This document shows positions 52,845 to 64,000 of a stretch of DNA of 64,000 nt, one piece after another. The DNA is taken from the NCBI RefSeq assembly GCF_029223525.1, contig NZ_JARHTQ010000004.1, positions 124,001 through 188,000 of the forward strand. The letters run 5' to 3'. Source of the DNA: Streptantibioticus ferralitis. Its GTDB lineage: Bacteria > Actinomycetota > Actinomycetes > Streptomycetales > Streptomycetaceae. The position numbers and the translations under genes are program-made. The notes beneath the pieces are model-generated. The model saw only the letters and a list, made by a program, of their open reading frames with translations, had not been told where the DNA came from and did no database searches. How positions within the stretch are numbered: the first letter of the stretch is position 1; each line of letters starts with the position of its first letter.

Positions 52845-54077
52845 TCAGTGGGCCACCGCGGCCGCGCCGTGCTCGTCGACGAGCGCGCCGGTGGTGAAGC
52901 GGTCCAGGCAGAAGGGTCTGGCCAGCGGATGGGGATCGTCGTGCGCGATGGTGTGTGCGTAGACCCAGCCGACACCGGGGGTGGCCTTGAAACCGCCGGT
53001 TCCCCAGCCGCAGTTGAGGTAGAGCTGGTCCACGGGGGCCAGCCCGGTGATCGGGGACGCGTCGGGGGTCACATCGACGATCCCGCCCCAGGTGCGCAGC
53101 ACGTGCGCGCGGGCGAACACCGGGAAGAGCTCCAGGGCGGCGGCCATCTGCCGTTCGATGACGTGGAACGCACCGCGCTGGGTGTACGCGGTGTAGGCGT
53201 CGACCCCGGCGCCCATCACCAGTTCGCCCTTGTGGGCCTGGCTGACGTACACATGCACCGCGTTCGACATCACGACGGTGGGGTGGACGGGTTCCAGGAG
53301 TTCGGAGACGAGCGCCTGCAACGGATGGCTCTGCAGCGGGAGTTCGAAACCGGCCATGGCGGCGAGTACCGAGGAGTGGCCCGCCGCGCACAGGGCCACC
53401 TTGCCCGCCGCGATCGGGCCGAGCGAGGTGCGTACTCCGGTCACCCGGCCGCCGGTCACGTCGATGCCCGTGACCTCGCAGTTCTGGATCAGGTCGATCC
53501 CGGCCGCGTCGGCGGAGCGGGCCAGACCCCAGGCGACGTGGTCGTGCTTGGCGATGCCCGCGCGCGGCTGGTACGTCGCGCCCATGACCGGGTAGCGCGC
53601 GTCCGGTGAGATGTTGACGATCGGGCAGACCTCCTTGACCTGCCGGGGATCGAGCCACTGCGCGTCCACCGCGTTGAGCCGGTTGGCCTCCACCCGGCGC
53701 ACGCTGTCCCGGACGTCCTGCAGGCTGTGGGCGAGGTTGAGCACACCGCGCTGGGAGAACAGCAGCGGATAGTCCAGCTCCTCTTCCAGGCCCTCCCACA
53801 GCCTGAGCGCGTGCTCGTAGATCCCGGCGCTCTCGTCCCACAGGTAGTTGGAGCGGATGATGGTGGTGTTGCGGGCCATGTTGCCCCCGGCGAGCCAGCC
53901 CCTTTCCAGCACCGCGACATCGGTGATGCCGTGGTTGCGGGCCAGGTAGTGCGCGGTGGCCAGGCCGTGTCCGCCGCCGCCCACGATCACCACGTCGTAC
54001 GAGCGCCTGGGGTCGGGCGTGCGCCAGAGCCAGTCGGGGTGTTCGGGCAGCTGAGCGCCCGGGGTGCGGGGGCTCAT
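52845..54077 (-). CDS. soxB: Sarcosine oxidase beta subunit (FAD/covalent FMN)
   Basis: 410 aa. FAD motif [23 protein letters not shown] and the conserved [15 protein letters not shown] with His178/His180; one of these should carry covalent FMN by analogy with SoxB enzymes. It oxidises sarcosine in the complex. ATG 54077 overlaps the glyA stop by 4 nt (ATGA), so translation is coupled. Confidence 0.94.
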   Translation of the reverse strand: MSPRTPGAQLPEHPDWLWRTPDPRRSYDVVIVGGGGHGLATAHYLARNHGITDVAVLERGWLAGGNMARNTTIIRSNYLWDESAGIYEHALRLWEGLEEELDYPLLFSQRGVLNLAHSLQDVRDSVRRVEANRLNAVDAQWLDPRQVKEVCPIVNISPDARYPVMGATYQPRAGIAKHDHVAWGLARSADAAGIDLIQNCEVTGIDVTGGRVTGVRTSLGPIAAGKVALCAAGHSSVLAAMAGFELPLQSHPLQALVSELLEPVHPTVVMSNAVHVYVSQAHKGELVMGAGVDAYTAYTQRGAFHVIERQMAAALELFPVFARAHVLRTWGGIVDVTPDASPITGLAPVDQLYLNCGWGTGGFKATPGVGWVYAHTIAHDDPHPLARPFCLDRFTTGALVDEHGAAAVAH

Positions 54078-55357
54078 CGCGCGGCTCCCGACAGGTGCGG
54101 GTAGAGCGGATGGCGGGCGGCGAGCGTCTCGGCCCGGGTGCGCAGCGCGGGCAGGTCGGCGCCGGGCCGCAGCGCCGCTGCGATCACCTCGGCGACCTCG
54201 GTGAAGTCCTCGGCGCCGAAGCCGCGGGTGGCGAGTGCCGGGGTGCCGATCCGCAGGCCGGAGGTGACCATGGGCGGGCGCGGGTCGAAGGGCACCGCGT
54301 TGCGGTTGACGGTGATGCCCACCTGGTGCAGCCGGTCCTCGGCCTGCTTGCCGTCGAGTTCGCTGCGCCGCAGGTCGACCAGGACCAGATGGACTTCGGT
54401 ACTGCCGGTCAGCACGGTGACGCCGGCCTCCGCCACGTCGTCGGCGAGCAGCCGTCTGGCGAGGATCCGCGCGCCCGCCAGCGTACGGCGCTGCCGCTCG
54501 TGGAACTCCGGTGTCGCGGCCAGCCGGAACGCCACCGCCTTCGCCGCGATGACATGTTCCAGCGGTCCGCCCTGCGTGCCGGGGAACACCGCCGAGTCGA
54601 CCTTCTTGGCCAGCTCGGCGTCATTGGTGAGCACCACCCCGCCGCGCGGTCCGCCCAGTGTCTTGTGCGTGGTCGTGGTGGTGATGTGCGCGTACGGCAC
54701 GGGGTTCGGGTGGAGCCCCGCGGCGACCAGCCCCGCGAAGTGGGCCATGTCGACCAGCAGATGGGCGCCCACCTCGTCGGCGATCCGGCGGAACGCCGCG
54801 AAGTCCAACCGCCGTGGATACGCCGACCACCCCGCGATGATCAGCTTCGGCCGGTGCTCCTTGGCCAGCCGCTCGACCTCGGCCATGTCGACCAGGCAGT
54901 CCGACTCGCGCACGTGGTACGGCACCACGCGGAACATCCGGCCCGAGTAGTTGATCCGCATGCCGTGCGTCAGATGGCCGCCATGCGCCAGGTCCAGACC
55001 CAGTATGGTGTCGCCGGGCTGCAGCAGCGCGAAGAACACCGCCGTGTTGGCCTGTGCCCCCGAGTGCGGCTGGACGTTGGCGAATCCGGCGCCGAACAGC
55101 GCCTTGGCCCGCTCGACGGCCAACCGCTCGGTCACGTCGACGTGTTCGCACCCGCCGTAGTAGCGGCGGCCCGGATAGCCCTCCGCGTACTTGTTGGTCA
55201 GTACCGATCCCTGCGCCTGGAGCACCGCCGTCGGGGCGAAGTTCTCCGACGCGATCATCTCCAACGTGCTCTGCTGGCGGGTGAGTTCGGCGGTCACCGC
55301 CGCGTGGACCTCCGGATCCAGCTCGGCGAGCGGCGCGTCGAGGATGTCTGCGCTCAC
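54074..55357 (-). CDS. glyA: Serine hydroxymethyltransferase
   Basis: 427 aa. PLP Lys232 in [13 protein letters not shown], and family motifs [15 protein letters not shown] and HGGHLTHG. It turns glycine and methylene-THF into serine, using both products of the demethylation steps upstream in the pathway. It is embedded between the dimethylglycine oxidase gene and soxB, so it is pathway-dedicated; a housekeeping copy is expected elsewhere. Confidence 0.95.
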   Translation of the reverse strand: MSADILDAPLAELDPEVHAAVTAELTRQQSTLEMIASENFAPTAVLQAQGSVLTNKYAEGYPGRRYYGGCEHVDVTERLAVERAKALFGAGFANVQPHSGAQANTAVFFALLQPGDTILGLDLAHGGHLTHGMRINYSGRMFRVVPYHVRESDCLVDMAEVERLAKEHRPKLIIAGWSAYPRRLDFAAFRRIADEVGAHLLVDMAHFAGLVAAGLHPNPVPYAHITTTTTHKTLGGPRGGVVLTNDAELAKKVDSAVFPGTQGGPLEHVIAAKAVAFRLAATPEFHERQRRTLAGARILARRLLADDVAEAGVTVLTGSTEVHLVLVDLRRSELDGKQAEDRLHQVGITVNRNAVPFDPRPPMVTSGLRIGTPALATRGFGAEDFTEVAEVIAAALRPGADLPALRTRAETLAARHPLYPHLSGAAR

Positions 55358-55392
55358 AGTCTTCCCTTCGTGGACCAGCGGGTTTCACCGGG

Positions 55393-57921
<2,529 letters not shown>

Positions 57922-58012
57922 TCAGGCCGTACGGCGGGGGCCGTTCGGGCAGCGCCAACGGCCCCGCCGACGGACCGAGTTGACGGGGCGGGGCGCGTGG
58001 TGCGGGCGGCGG

Positions 58013-59479
58013 TCAGCCGCGGAACCAGTGCTGCGGCCGGGGCGCGATGTTCTGCCAGATGTGCTTGGGCTCGCGGTACTCCGCCAGGCCGGTCGGCCCC
58101 AGCTCCCGGCCGACGCCGGAGTGTCCGAAGCCGCCCCACTCCGCCTGCGGGACATAGGGGTGGTAGTCGTTGATCCACACGGTGCCGTGCCGCAGCCGGT
58201 GCGCGACCCGCTGGGCCCGGCCCGCGTCCTGTGTCCACACCGCACCCGCCAGCCCGAACTCGGTGTCGTTGGCGATCCTTACGGCATCGTCCTCGTCGTG
58301 GAACCGCTCGACGGTCAGCACCGGGCCGAACGACTCCTCGTGCACCACACGCATGCCCTGGTGGCACTCGCCGAGCACGGTGGGCAGGTAGTAGAAGCCG
58401 CCGTCCAGTACGGGGTCGGCGGGTCGCCGCCCGCCGCAGCGCAGCACCGCTCCCTCGGCCAGGCCCGCCGCGACGTACCGCTCGACCTTGGCGCGGTGCT
58501 CGGCGGAGATCAACGGCCCGGTCTCGGCCTCGTCGTCGAAGGGCCCGCCCAGCCGGATCCGCCGGGCGCGCCGCACCACCTCGTCGACGAAGGCGTCGTG
58601 CAGCGAGTCCTCGACGACCAGCCGCGCACCGGCCGAGCAGACCTGACCGGAGTGCAGGAAGACGGCCGTCAGCGCGAAGTCCACCGCCGCCTCGAAGTCG
58701 GCGTCGGCGAAGACGACATTGGGGTTCTTGCCGCCGAGTTCCAACGCCACCTTCTTCACGGTTGCGGCGGCCGCGGCCATGATCCGCTTGCCGGTCTGCA
58801 GACCGCCGGTGAACGAGACCATGTCGACCGCGGGGTGCTCCGCGAGCGGCGCGCCCACCTGTGGTCCGGTCCCGAGCACCAGGTTCGCGGCGCCCGGCGG
58901 CGCCCCGGCCTCGGTCAGCGCGCGCATCAGCAAGGCCGCGGTGGACGGGGTGAGTTCGCTGGGCTTGAGGACCAGCGTGTTGCCCGCCAGCAGGGCGGGC
59001 GCGACCTTCCACGCGGCCTGCAGCAGCGGATAGTTCCACGGGGTGATCAGGGCGCAGACCCCGACCGGCTCGTAGACGATCCGGCTGATGGCGTCCTCGC
59101 GCCCGGTGTCGGTGACCCGGCCCGCACTGGTGCCCGCGATGCCGCCGAAGTACCGGAAGCACGCCACGACATCGGCGATGTCGTACTCGCTCTCCACCAG
59201 CCGCTTGCCGGTGTCCAGCGACTCGGCGCGGGCGAACTCCTTGGTGTCCCGCTCGATCACCTCCGCCGTCCGCAGCAGCAGCGCACCACGTTCGCGTTCC
59301 GGGGTGCGCGGCCACGGCCCGTGGTCGAACGCCCGGCGCGCGGCGGCGATCGCGCGCTCGGCGTCGGCCCGGGTCCCCTCGGCCACCGTCGCCACCAGGG
59401 CGCCGTCGGCCGGGCAGCGGATCTCCCTGCGGCCGCCCGCTACGGCATCCCGCCACTCGCCGTCGACATACAGGTTCAC
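58013..59479 (-). CDS. betB: Betaine aldehyde dehydrogenase
   Basis: 488 aa aldehyde dehydrogenase. NAD-binding region [17 protein letters not shown], general base Glu247 in LELGGKNP and nucleophile Cys281 in GQVCSAG. GTG 59479 overlaps the betA stop (GTGA), so it is coupled. It oxidises betaine aldehyde to glycine betaine. The substrate follows from context; gene family alone would allow other aldehydes. Confidence 0.92.
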   Translation of the reverse strand: MNLYVDGEWRDAVAGGRREIRCPADGALVATVAEGTRADAERAIAAARRAFDHGPWPRTPERERGALLLRTAEVIERDTKEFARAESLDTGKRLVESEYDIADVVACFRYFGGIAGTSAGRVTDTGREDAISRIVYEPVGVCALITPWNYPLLQAAWKVAPALLAGNTLVLKPSELTPSTAALLMRALTEAGAPPGAANLVLGTGPQVGAPLAEHPAVDMVSFTGGLQTGKRIMAAAAATVKKVALELGGKNPNVVFADADFEAAVDFALTAVFLHSGQVCSAGARLVVEDSLHDAFVDEVVRRARRIRLGGPFDDEAETGPLISAEHRAKVERYVAAGLAEGAVLRCGGRRPADPVLDGGFYYLPTVLGECHQGMRVVHEESFGPVLTVERFHDEDDAVRIANDTEFGLAGAVWTQDAGRAQRVAHRLRHGTVWINDYHPYVPQAEWGGFGHSGVGRELGPTGLAEYREPKHIWQNIAPRPQHWFRG

Positions 59480-61152
59480 GCGCTCTGCTCCCGGGTGGCC
59501 TGGCGGTGCCGGTAGAACTCCTCCTTGTCGGGCGGCAGCGGCTCGTTGCCCAGGATGAGATCGGCCGCCTTCTCGGCGGTCATCATCACCGGGGCGTAGA
59601 TGTTGCCGTTGGTGATGTACGGCATCACCGACGCGTCCACCACGCGCAGCCCGTCGACTCCGTGCACCCGCATGCTGGCCGGGTCGACCACCGCCATCTC
59701 GTCGGTGCCCATCTTGCACGTGCACGACGGATGCAGCGCGGTCTCGCCCTCCTTCCGCACCCAGTCCAGGATCTGCTCGTCCGACTGGATCCGCGGGCCC
59801 GGTGAGATCTCCCCGTCGTTGTACGGGTCGAGGGCGGACTGGCCGAGGATGGTGCGGGCGGTGCGGATCGCCTCGACCCATTCGCGGCGGTCCTGGTCGG
59901 TGGACAGGTAGTTGAAGCGCAGCGCGGGTTTGACCCGTGGGTCGTTGCTCCGGATCTTCACCGAGCCGCGCGCGTCGGAGTACATCGGTCCGATGTGCAC
60001 CTGGTAGCCGTGGCCGCCCGCGGGCGCCGAGCCGTCGTAGCGCACCGCGATGGGCAGGAAGTGGAACATCAAGTTCGGGTAGTCCACCTGCTCGTTGCTG
60101 CGGGCGAAGCCACCCGCCTCGAAGTGGTTGGTCGCGCCCGGGCCGCCGCGCAGGAACAGCCACTGGAAGCCGATCCACGGCCGGTACCGCCACTTGAGAT
60201 ACGGCTGCACCGACACCGGCCGCTTGCAGGCGTACTGCACGTACACCTCCAGATGGTCCTGGAGGTTCTCGCCCACCCCGGGCAGCTGTTGTACGACGTC
60301 CACGCCCAGCGCGCGCAGTTCGTCCGCGTCGCCGACGCCGGACAGCTGGAGCAACTGGGGTGAGTTGACGGCCCCGCCACATAGGATCACCTCGCCCGCG
60401 TGGACGCGCTGCGGGGCCCCACGGCCGCGCCGGTACTCCACGCCGACGGCGCGTTCGCCCTCGAACAGCACCCGGGTCACCATGGCCCTGGTCCGCACCT
60501 CCAGATTGGGCCTGGCCATCACCGGATGCAGATAGGCACGGGCCGCGGACAACCGCCGCCCGCGGTGGACGTTGCGGTCGAACGCGGCGAAGCCCTCCTG
60601 CCGGTAGCCGTTGACGTCGTCGGTGAGGGGGAAGCCCGCTTGCCGCGCCGCGTCCAGGAAGGCGGTGAACAGCGGGTTGGCCGCGGGTCCCCGCTCCAGC
60701 ACCAGCGGTCCGCAATGGCCGCGGAACGCGTCGTCGTCCTCGGCGGCCAGGCAGTTCTCCATCCGTTTGAAGTACGGCAGACAGTGCGCGTAGTCCCAGG
60801 TCTCCATGCCGGGATCGGCGCCCCAGCGCTCGTAGTCCATGGGGTTGCCGCGCTGGAAGATCATCCCGTTGATGCTGCTCGACCCGCCGAGCACCTTGCC
60901 CCGGGCGTGGTAGACGCGGCGGCCGCCCATGTGCGGCTCCGGCTCGGACTCGTACTTCCAGTCGTAGAAGCGGCTGCCGATGGGGAAGGTGAGCGCCGCG
61001 GGCATGTGGATGAAGACGTCCCACGGGTAGTCGGACCGGCCGGCCTCCAGCACCAGGACTCGGTTGCCCGGATCCGCGGAGAGGCGGTTGGCCAGTGCGC
61101 TTCCGGCCGAGCCGCCGCCGACGATGACGAAGTCGTAACTCTGGAGCGCCAT
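59476..61152 (-). CDS. betA: Choline dehydrogenase (GMC oxidoreductase)
   Basis: 558 aa. FAD motif [22 protein letters not shown] signature [18 protein letters not shown], and the C-terminal block HPSCTCKMG ... [14 protein letters not shown] with the active-site His/Asn. It oxidises choline to betaine aldehyde. ATG 61152 opens the family N-terminus directly. It is divergent from iclR, with a shared operator in the 152-nt gap. Confidence 0.93.
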   Translation of the reverse strand: MALQSYDFVIVGGGSAGSALANRLSADPGNRVLVLEAGRSDYPWDVFIHMPAALTFPIGSRFYDWKYESEPEPHMGGRRVYHARGKVLGGSSSINGMIFQRGNPMDYERWGADPGMETWDYAHCLPYFKRMENCLAAEDDDAFRGHCGPLVLERGPAANPLFTAFLDAARQAGFPLTDDVNGYRQEGFAAFDRNVHRGRRLSAARAYLHPVMARPNLEVRTRAMVTRVLFEGERAVGVEYRRGRGAPQRVHAGEVILCGGAVNSPQLLQLSGVGDADELRALGVDVVQQLPGVGENLQDHLEVYVQYACKRPVSVQPYLKWRYRPWIGFQWLFLRGGPGATNHFEAGGFARSNEQVDYPNLMFHFLPIAVRYDGSAPAGGHGYQVHIGPMYSDARGSVKIRSNDPRVKPALRFNYLSTDQDRREWVEAIRTARTILGQSALDPYNDGEISPGPRIQSDEQILDWVRKEGETALHPSCTCKMGTDEMAVVDPASMRVHGVDGLRVVDASVMPYITNGNIYAPVMMTAEKAADLILGNEPLPPDKEEFYRHRQATREQSA

Positions 61153-61220
61153 GGCTGCCTCGTCTCCTTCGAGCCGTCGATTGGCGGGCATGCTAGTACG
61201 GGTATCGCTATGCGCACCAG

Positions 61221-61237
61221 GTTGCGTTCAACGCAAC
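61221..61237. promoter_or_regulatory. Probable IclR operator between betA and iclR
   Basis: GTTGCGTT and AACGCAAC are perfect 8-bp inverted repeats with a 1-nt spacer, between the divergent genes, 69 nt from the betA start and 68 nt from the iclR start. The shape and size fit IclR-type sites. It shares half-sites with the site at 57855-57880. Confidence 0.7.
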
Positions 61238-61304
61238 TTTCCCAAGATCGGGCCACGGCGCACCGCTGCCGCACCGTGTTGTTGACAGCACTTATAGTTT
61301 CGCC

Positions 61305-62102
61305 ATGAGCAACCACAGTGGAGCCGCGGAGACCGCAGGCCAGCCTGCCGGTGGTGTCCAGTCCGTCGACCGCGCCGTCAGCGTGCTGGAGATCCTCGCC
61401 CAGCGTGGCGAGGCAGGCGTGAGCGAAGTGGCCGCGGAGATCGACGTGCACAAGTCCACCGCGTTCCGCCTGCTCGGCGCGTTGGAGGCGCGTGGTCTTG
61501 TCGAGCAGGCGGGGGAGCGCGGGAAGTACCGTCTCGGTTTCGGGATCGTACGGCTGGCCGGCGCCGTCACCGACCGGATCGACATCACCCAGCAGAGCCG
61601 TCCGATCTGCGAGCGGCTGGCCGAGGAACTGGGCGAGACCGTCAACATCGCGGTGCTGGAGTCGACTTACGCGATCAACCTCTACCAGGTGCGCGGCCCC
61701 GGCGCGGTGACCGCGCACAACTGGGTCGGCCAGCTGACCCCGCTGCACGCCACCTCCAGCGGCAAGATCCTGCTCGCCCAGCTGCCCGCCAAGCGGCGCG
61801 CCGAACTGCTGGCGGCGGCCGGTCTGGAGAAGCTGACGCCGGGCACCATCACCTCCAAGGCCCGGCTGGAGAAGAACCTCGCCGAGATCCGCGAGCGCGG
61901 ATACTCCACCACGCACGAGGAGTTCGAGGTCGGCCTGAACGCCATGGCCGCCCCGATCCGCTCCCGGGACGGCGAGGTCGTCGCGGCGGTCAGCGCGTCC
62001 GGCCCCGGCTACCGCTTCACCGACGAACGCATGCACGAGCTCGCACCACTGCTGCTCAAGGGCGCCGAGGAGATCAGCCACCGCCTGGGGTACCTGGGCT
62101 GA
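61305..62102 (+). CDS. IclR family regulator of choline/betaine catabolism
   Basis: 265 aa. HTH (SVDRAVSVLEILAQRGEAGVSEVAAEIDVHKSTAFRLLGALEARG) and C-terminal ligand domain (LHATSSGKILLAQLPAKRRAELL). It is divergent from betAB and surrounded by the pathway genes, so it most likely senses choline, betaine or an intermediate. Whether it represses or activates cannot be read from the sequence. Confidence 0.92.
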   Translation: MSNHSGAAETAGQPAGGVQSVDRAVSVLEILAQRGEAGVSEVAAEIDVHKSTAFRLLGALEARGLVEQAGERGKYRLGFGIVRLAGAVTDRIDITQQSRPICERLAEELGETVNIAVLESTYAINLYQVRGPGAVTAHNWVGQLTPLHATSSGKILLAQLPAKRRAELLAAAGLEKLTPGTITSKARLEKNLAEIRERGYSTTHEEFEVGLNAMAAPIRSRDGEVVAAVSASGPGYRFTDERMHELAPLLLKGAEEISHRLGYLG

Positions 62103-62110
62103 GGCCGGGG

Positions 62111-63235
62111 CTACCGGGTCCCCAACCGGTCGAGGACGAAGGCGTGGAACGCGCCGATGTGGTGCTCGCTGGGCACCAGCACACCGCCGCGCGCGTACAG
62201 ACGGGATCCCATCCCCGGCTGGCAGCGCTCGCAGGCCGCGAAGTCCTGCCGGTTGACCCGGTCGAAGAGCTCGACCGAGCGGCTGACGTCCGTGCCCGAC
62301 GCGACCACCTCCGGCAGGTAGAGCCAGTCGCACTCGATGACGGTGCGGTCGGCCGCCAGCGGGTACATCCGGTGGAAGATCACATGGTCCGGCACCAGGT
62401 TGACGAACACCTGCGGCTTGATGGTGATCGCGTAGTACCGGCGGTCCTGGTCCGCCGTGACCGTGGGGATCCGGTCGACACCCTCGGAGCCGTCCACGGT
62501 GAAGCCCTTGATGCCCGCCCCGAACTCGGCGCCGTGTCCGACGAAGTACTGCGCCGCGTAGCCGTCGGCGAACTCCGGTAGGACTTCGGTGAGTTCGGGG
62601 TGGATCGTGGCGCAGTGGTAGCACTCCATGAAGTTCTCGACGATGAGCTTCCAGTTCGCCCGTACGTCGTAGACGATCCGCCTGCCGACCGCGAGGCCGT
62701 CCACGCCGTACCGCTCGATCGCCCCGGCGTCACCGAGGCGGGCCACCACCTCGGCGACCACCTGCTCCTCGAACGAGGGCGGGTCGTCCGCCAGGCAGAC
62801 CCACACACAGCCCAGCCACTCCCGTACCGCGACGGTGGCCAGGCCGTACGCGGTGCGGTCGATGTCCGGCATCTTCGTCAGGTTGGGGGCGGCCACCAAC
62901 TTGCCCTCCAGACTGTACGTCCAGGCGTGGTACGGGCACTGGAACGCCCGCCTGACCTCACCCGACTCCTGTGTGCACAGCCGCGCGCCGCGGTGCCGGC
63001 ACACGTTGAGGAAGGCGCGCACGGCATCGTCCCGGGTACGGGTCAGCAGTACGCTCTCCCGCCCCACGGTGACGGTGCGGTACGCGCCCGGCGTACCGAG
63101 GTCCGAGGAGCGGGCCGCGCAGAACCACATCGACTCGAAGATCCGCTCCTGCTCCGCGGCGAAGATCTCCGGGGAGGTGTAATGGTCGCCGGGCAGCGTG
63201 GAGATGAGGCTTTCCGGCAGGCTTGTGGGTATCAC
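62111..63235 (-). CDS. gbcA: Rieske oxygenase alpha subunit, glycine betaine monooxygenase-like
   Basis: 374 aa. Rieske [2Fe-2S] site Cys79/His81 and Cys100/His103 (NVCRHRGARLC, CPYHAWTY) and mononuclear iron site His207/His212 (ECYHCATIH). Its place between IclR and the reductase, in a choline pathway, supports glycine betaine demethylation to dimethylglycine, as GbcA does in pseudomonads. It is convergent with iclR, only 8 nt apart, and 66 nt after the reductase gene, so those two likely share a transcript. Confidence 0.85.
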   Translation of the reverse strand: MIPTSLPESLISTLPGDHYTSPEIFAAEQERIFESMWFCAARSSDLGTPGAYRTVTVGRESVLLTRTRDDAVRAFLNVCRHRGARLCTQESGEVRRAFQCPYHAWTYSLEGKLVAAPNLTKMPDIDRTAYGLATVAVREWLGCVWVCLADDPPSFEEQVVAEVVARLGDAGAIERYGVDGLAVGRRIVYDVRANWKLIVENFMECYHCATIHPELTEVLPEFADGYAAQYFVGHGAEFGAGIKGFTVDGSEGVDRIPTVTADQDRRYYAITIKPQVFVNLVPDHVIFHRMYPLAADRTVIECDWLYLPEVVASGTDVSRSVELFDRVNRQDFAACERCQPGMGSRLYARGGVLVPSEHHIGAFHAFVLDRLGTR

Positions 63236-63301
63236 GGTGCACTCCTCGCGGGAGATGTCGTGGACCGGGGACAGGACACCCCGGTGTGCGGATTGCGTGC
63301 C

Positions 63302-64000
63302 TCAGGGCGCACCGGCCGCGGGGGTGGCCGCGGAGTCGGCGAGTTGGCGGCGCCAGCGGGTGAACGGCCGTGTCCGGTCCATCCCGAGCACCGCGACGGG
63401 CCGACCGCCGCACCGGTAGACCGCGACAAAGCTGCGGTCGGCCGGATCGCCCTCCTCCACCGTGACGCTGTCCGCCCCGCCGGCGTGCCCGGCGAACTGG
63501 ATGCGCACGCCGTACTGGTCCGACCAGAAGTACGGCGGCCTGGGCGGCTCCGGGGTGGCCAGGCCGCCGGACAGCAGCGCGGCCACCGCGGTCGCGGGCC
63601 GCTCCCGCGCCGCCGTCCAGTGCTCGACCCGGCGGTGGGCCCCGGCCGTGGGGTCGTACCAGGCGGCGCAGTCGCCCACCGCGACGACGCCGGGGATGCT
63701 CGTACCGCCCTTCGCGTCGCACTCGACACCGTCGCGCAGTGCGACGCCGGATCCCGCCAGCCACTCGACGCGGGGGCGCACACCAACCCCGACGACCACG
63801 GTGTCGGCGGGCAGTTGGCGGCCGTCGTCGAGCACCACCGCGTCCACCCGCCGTCCGCCGCTGAGTGCCGCCACGCCCACGCCGCACAACAGCCGGACGC
63901 CGTGGTCCGCGTGCAGTGCGGCGACGGCGGCGGCCATCGTCCCGCCGAGCGGCCCGGCCAGAGGTGTCGGTGCCGCCTCGACCACGGTCACGTCGAGACC
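63302..64000 (-). CDS. FAD-dependent ferredoxin/Rieske reductase, C-terminal part
   Basis: Reading stays open to the window edge, so the N-terminal FAD part is missing; the apparent start at 63991 is internal. About 233 residues remain: the end of the NAD domain, FAD motif TSIPGVVAVGDCA, and a reductase C-terminal domain (FWSDQYGVRIQFAGHA ... DRSFVAVYRCGG). It resembles putidaredoxin-reductase-type enzymes. As the gene upstream of gbcA it probably passes electrons to the Rieske oxygenase. Confidence 0.85.
   Translation of the reverse strand, partial: GLDVTVVEAAPTPLAGPLGGTMAAAVAALHADHGVRLLCGVGVAALSGGRRVDAVVLDDGRQLPADTVVVGVGVRPRVEWLAGSGVALRDGVECDAKGGTSIPGVVAVGDCAAWYDPTAGAHRRVEHWTAARERPATAVAALLSGGLATPEPPRPPYFWSDQYGVRIQFAGHAGGADSVTVEEGDPADRSFVAVYRCGGRPVAVLGMDRTRPFTRWRRQLADSAATPAAGAP

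Overview
The window comes from a high-GC actinomycete, most likely a Streptomyces or a close relative in the Streptomycetaceae. The evidence is GC-biased third codon positions, GTG and TTG starts, a gamma-butyrolactone-receptor-like TetR regulator, an NsdA/NsdB-type HTH-TPR regulator, a maleylpyruvate isomerase-family (mycothiol-linked) protein, a DUF5988 protein beside a type I PKS, and an actinobacterial-type choline/betaine catabolic island. No rRNA, tRNA, CRISPR array, insertion sequence or phage was seen.

Region 1 (1-12.6 kb): the C-terminal part of a secreted subtilisin-like protease ends in a strong terminator. A minus-strand operon follows. It encodes a 71-aa double-glycine peptide, an HlyD-type adaptor, a C39-peptidase ABC exporter and a second NHLM-type ABC protein. 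The peptide core has no Cys, is rich in Gly and Val and carries a GxxxG ladder. No RiPP maturase is visible. This looks like a dedicated bacteriocin or signal peptide export system and is my best candidate for something undescribed. A small orphan gene, an HTH-TPR regulator and an anti-sigma-type ATPase follow.

Region 2 (12.8-25.2 kb): everything is on the minus strand. A one-module fully reducing PKS (KS-AT-DH-ER-KR-ACP) sits in an operon with a divergent ketosynthase and a DUF5988 protein. It is flanked by two IPT/TIG-repeat proteins and two homologous secreted beta-helix proteins, one of them frameshifted.

Region 3 (25.8-48.9 kb): accessory metabolism and envelope genes. These are a PadR regulator with a perfect operator next to an acyl-CoA dehydrogenase; a coupled O-acyltransferase and SGNH hydrolase; a ferredoxin and ferredoxin reductase divergent from a ScbR-like regulator; a decayed SRPBCC gene; an M14 carboxypeptidase; a PucR regulator; a DUF4232 lipoprotein; a class II amidotransferase; an L,D-transpeptidase; a P450 with its own ferredoxin; a GH76 enzyme; a flavin monooxygenase; a YchJ protein; and a DUF4126 membrane protein.

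Region 4 (49-64 kb): an essentially complete route from choline to serine. BetA and BetB make glycine betaine. A Rieske oxygenase with a flavin reductase removes the first methyl group. A dimethylglycine-oxidase-type enzyme makes sarcosine. SoxBDAG makes glycine, and GlyA uses glycine plus the methylene-THF released by the demethylations to make serine. An IclR regulator lies divergent from betA. Similar GTTGCG/CGCAAC inverted repeats in front of betA/iclR and in front of the dimethylglycine oxidase operon suggest one regulon.
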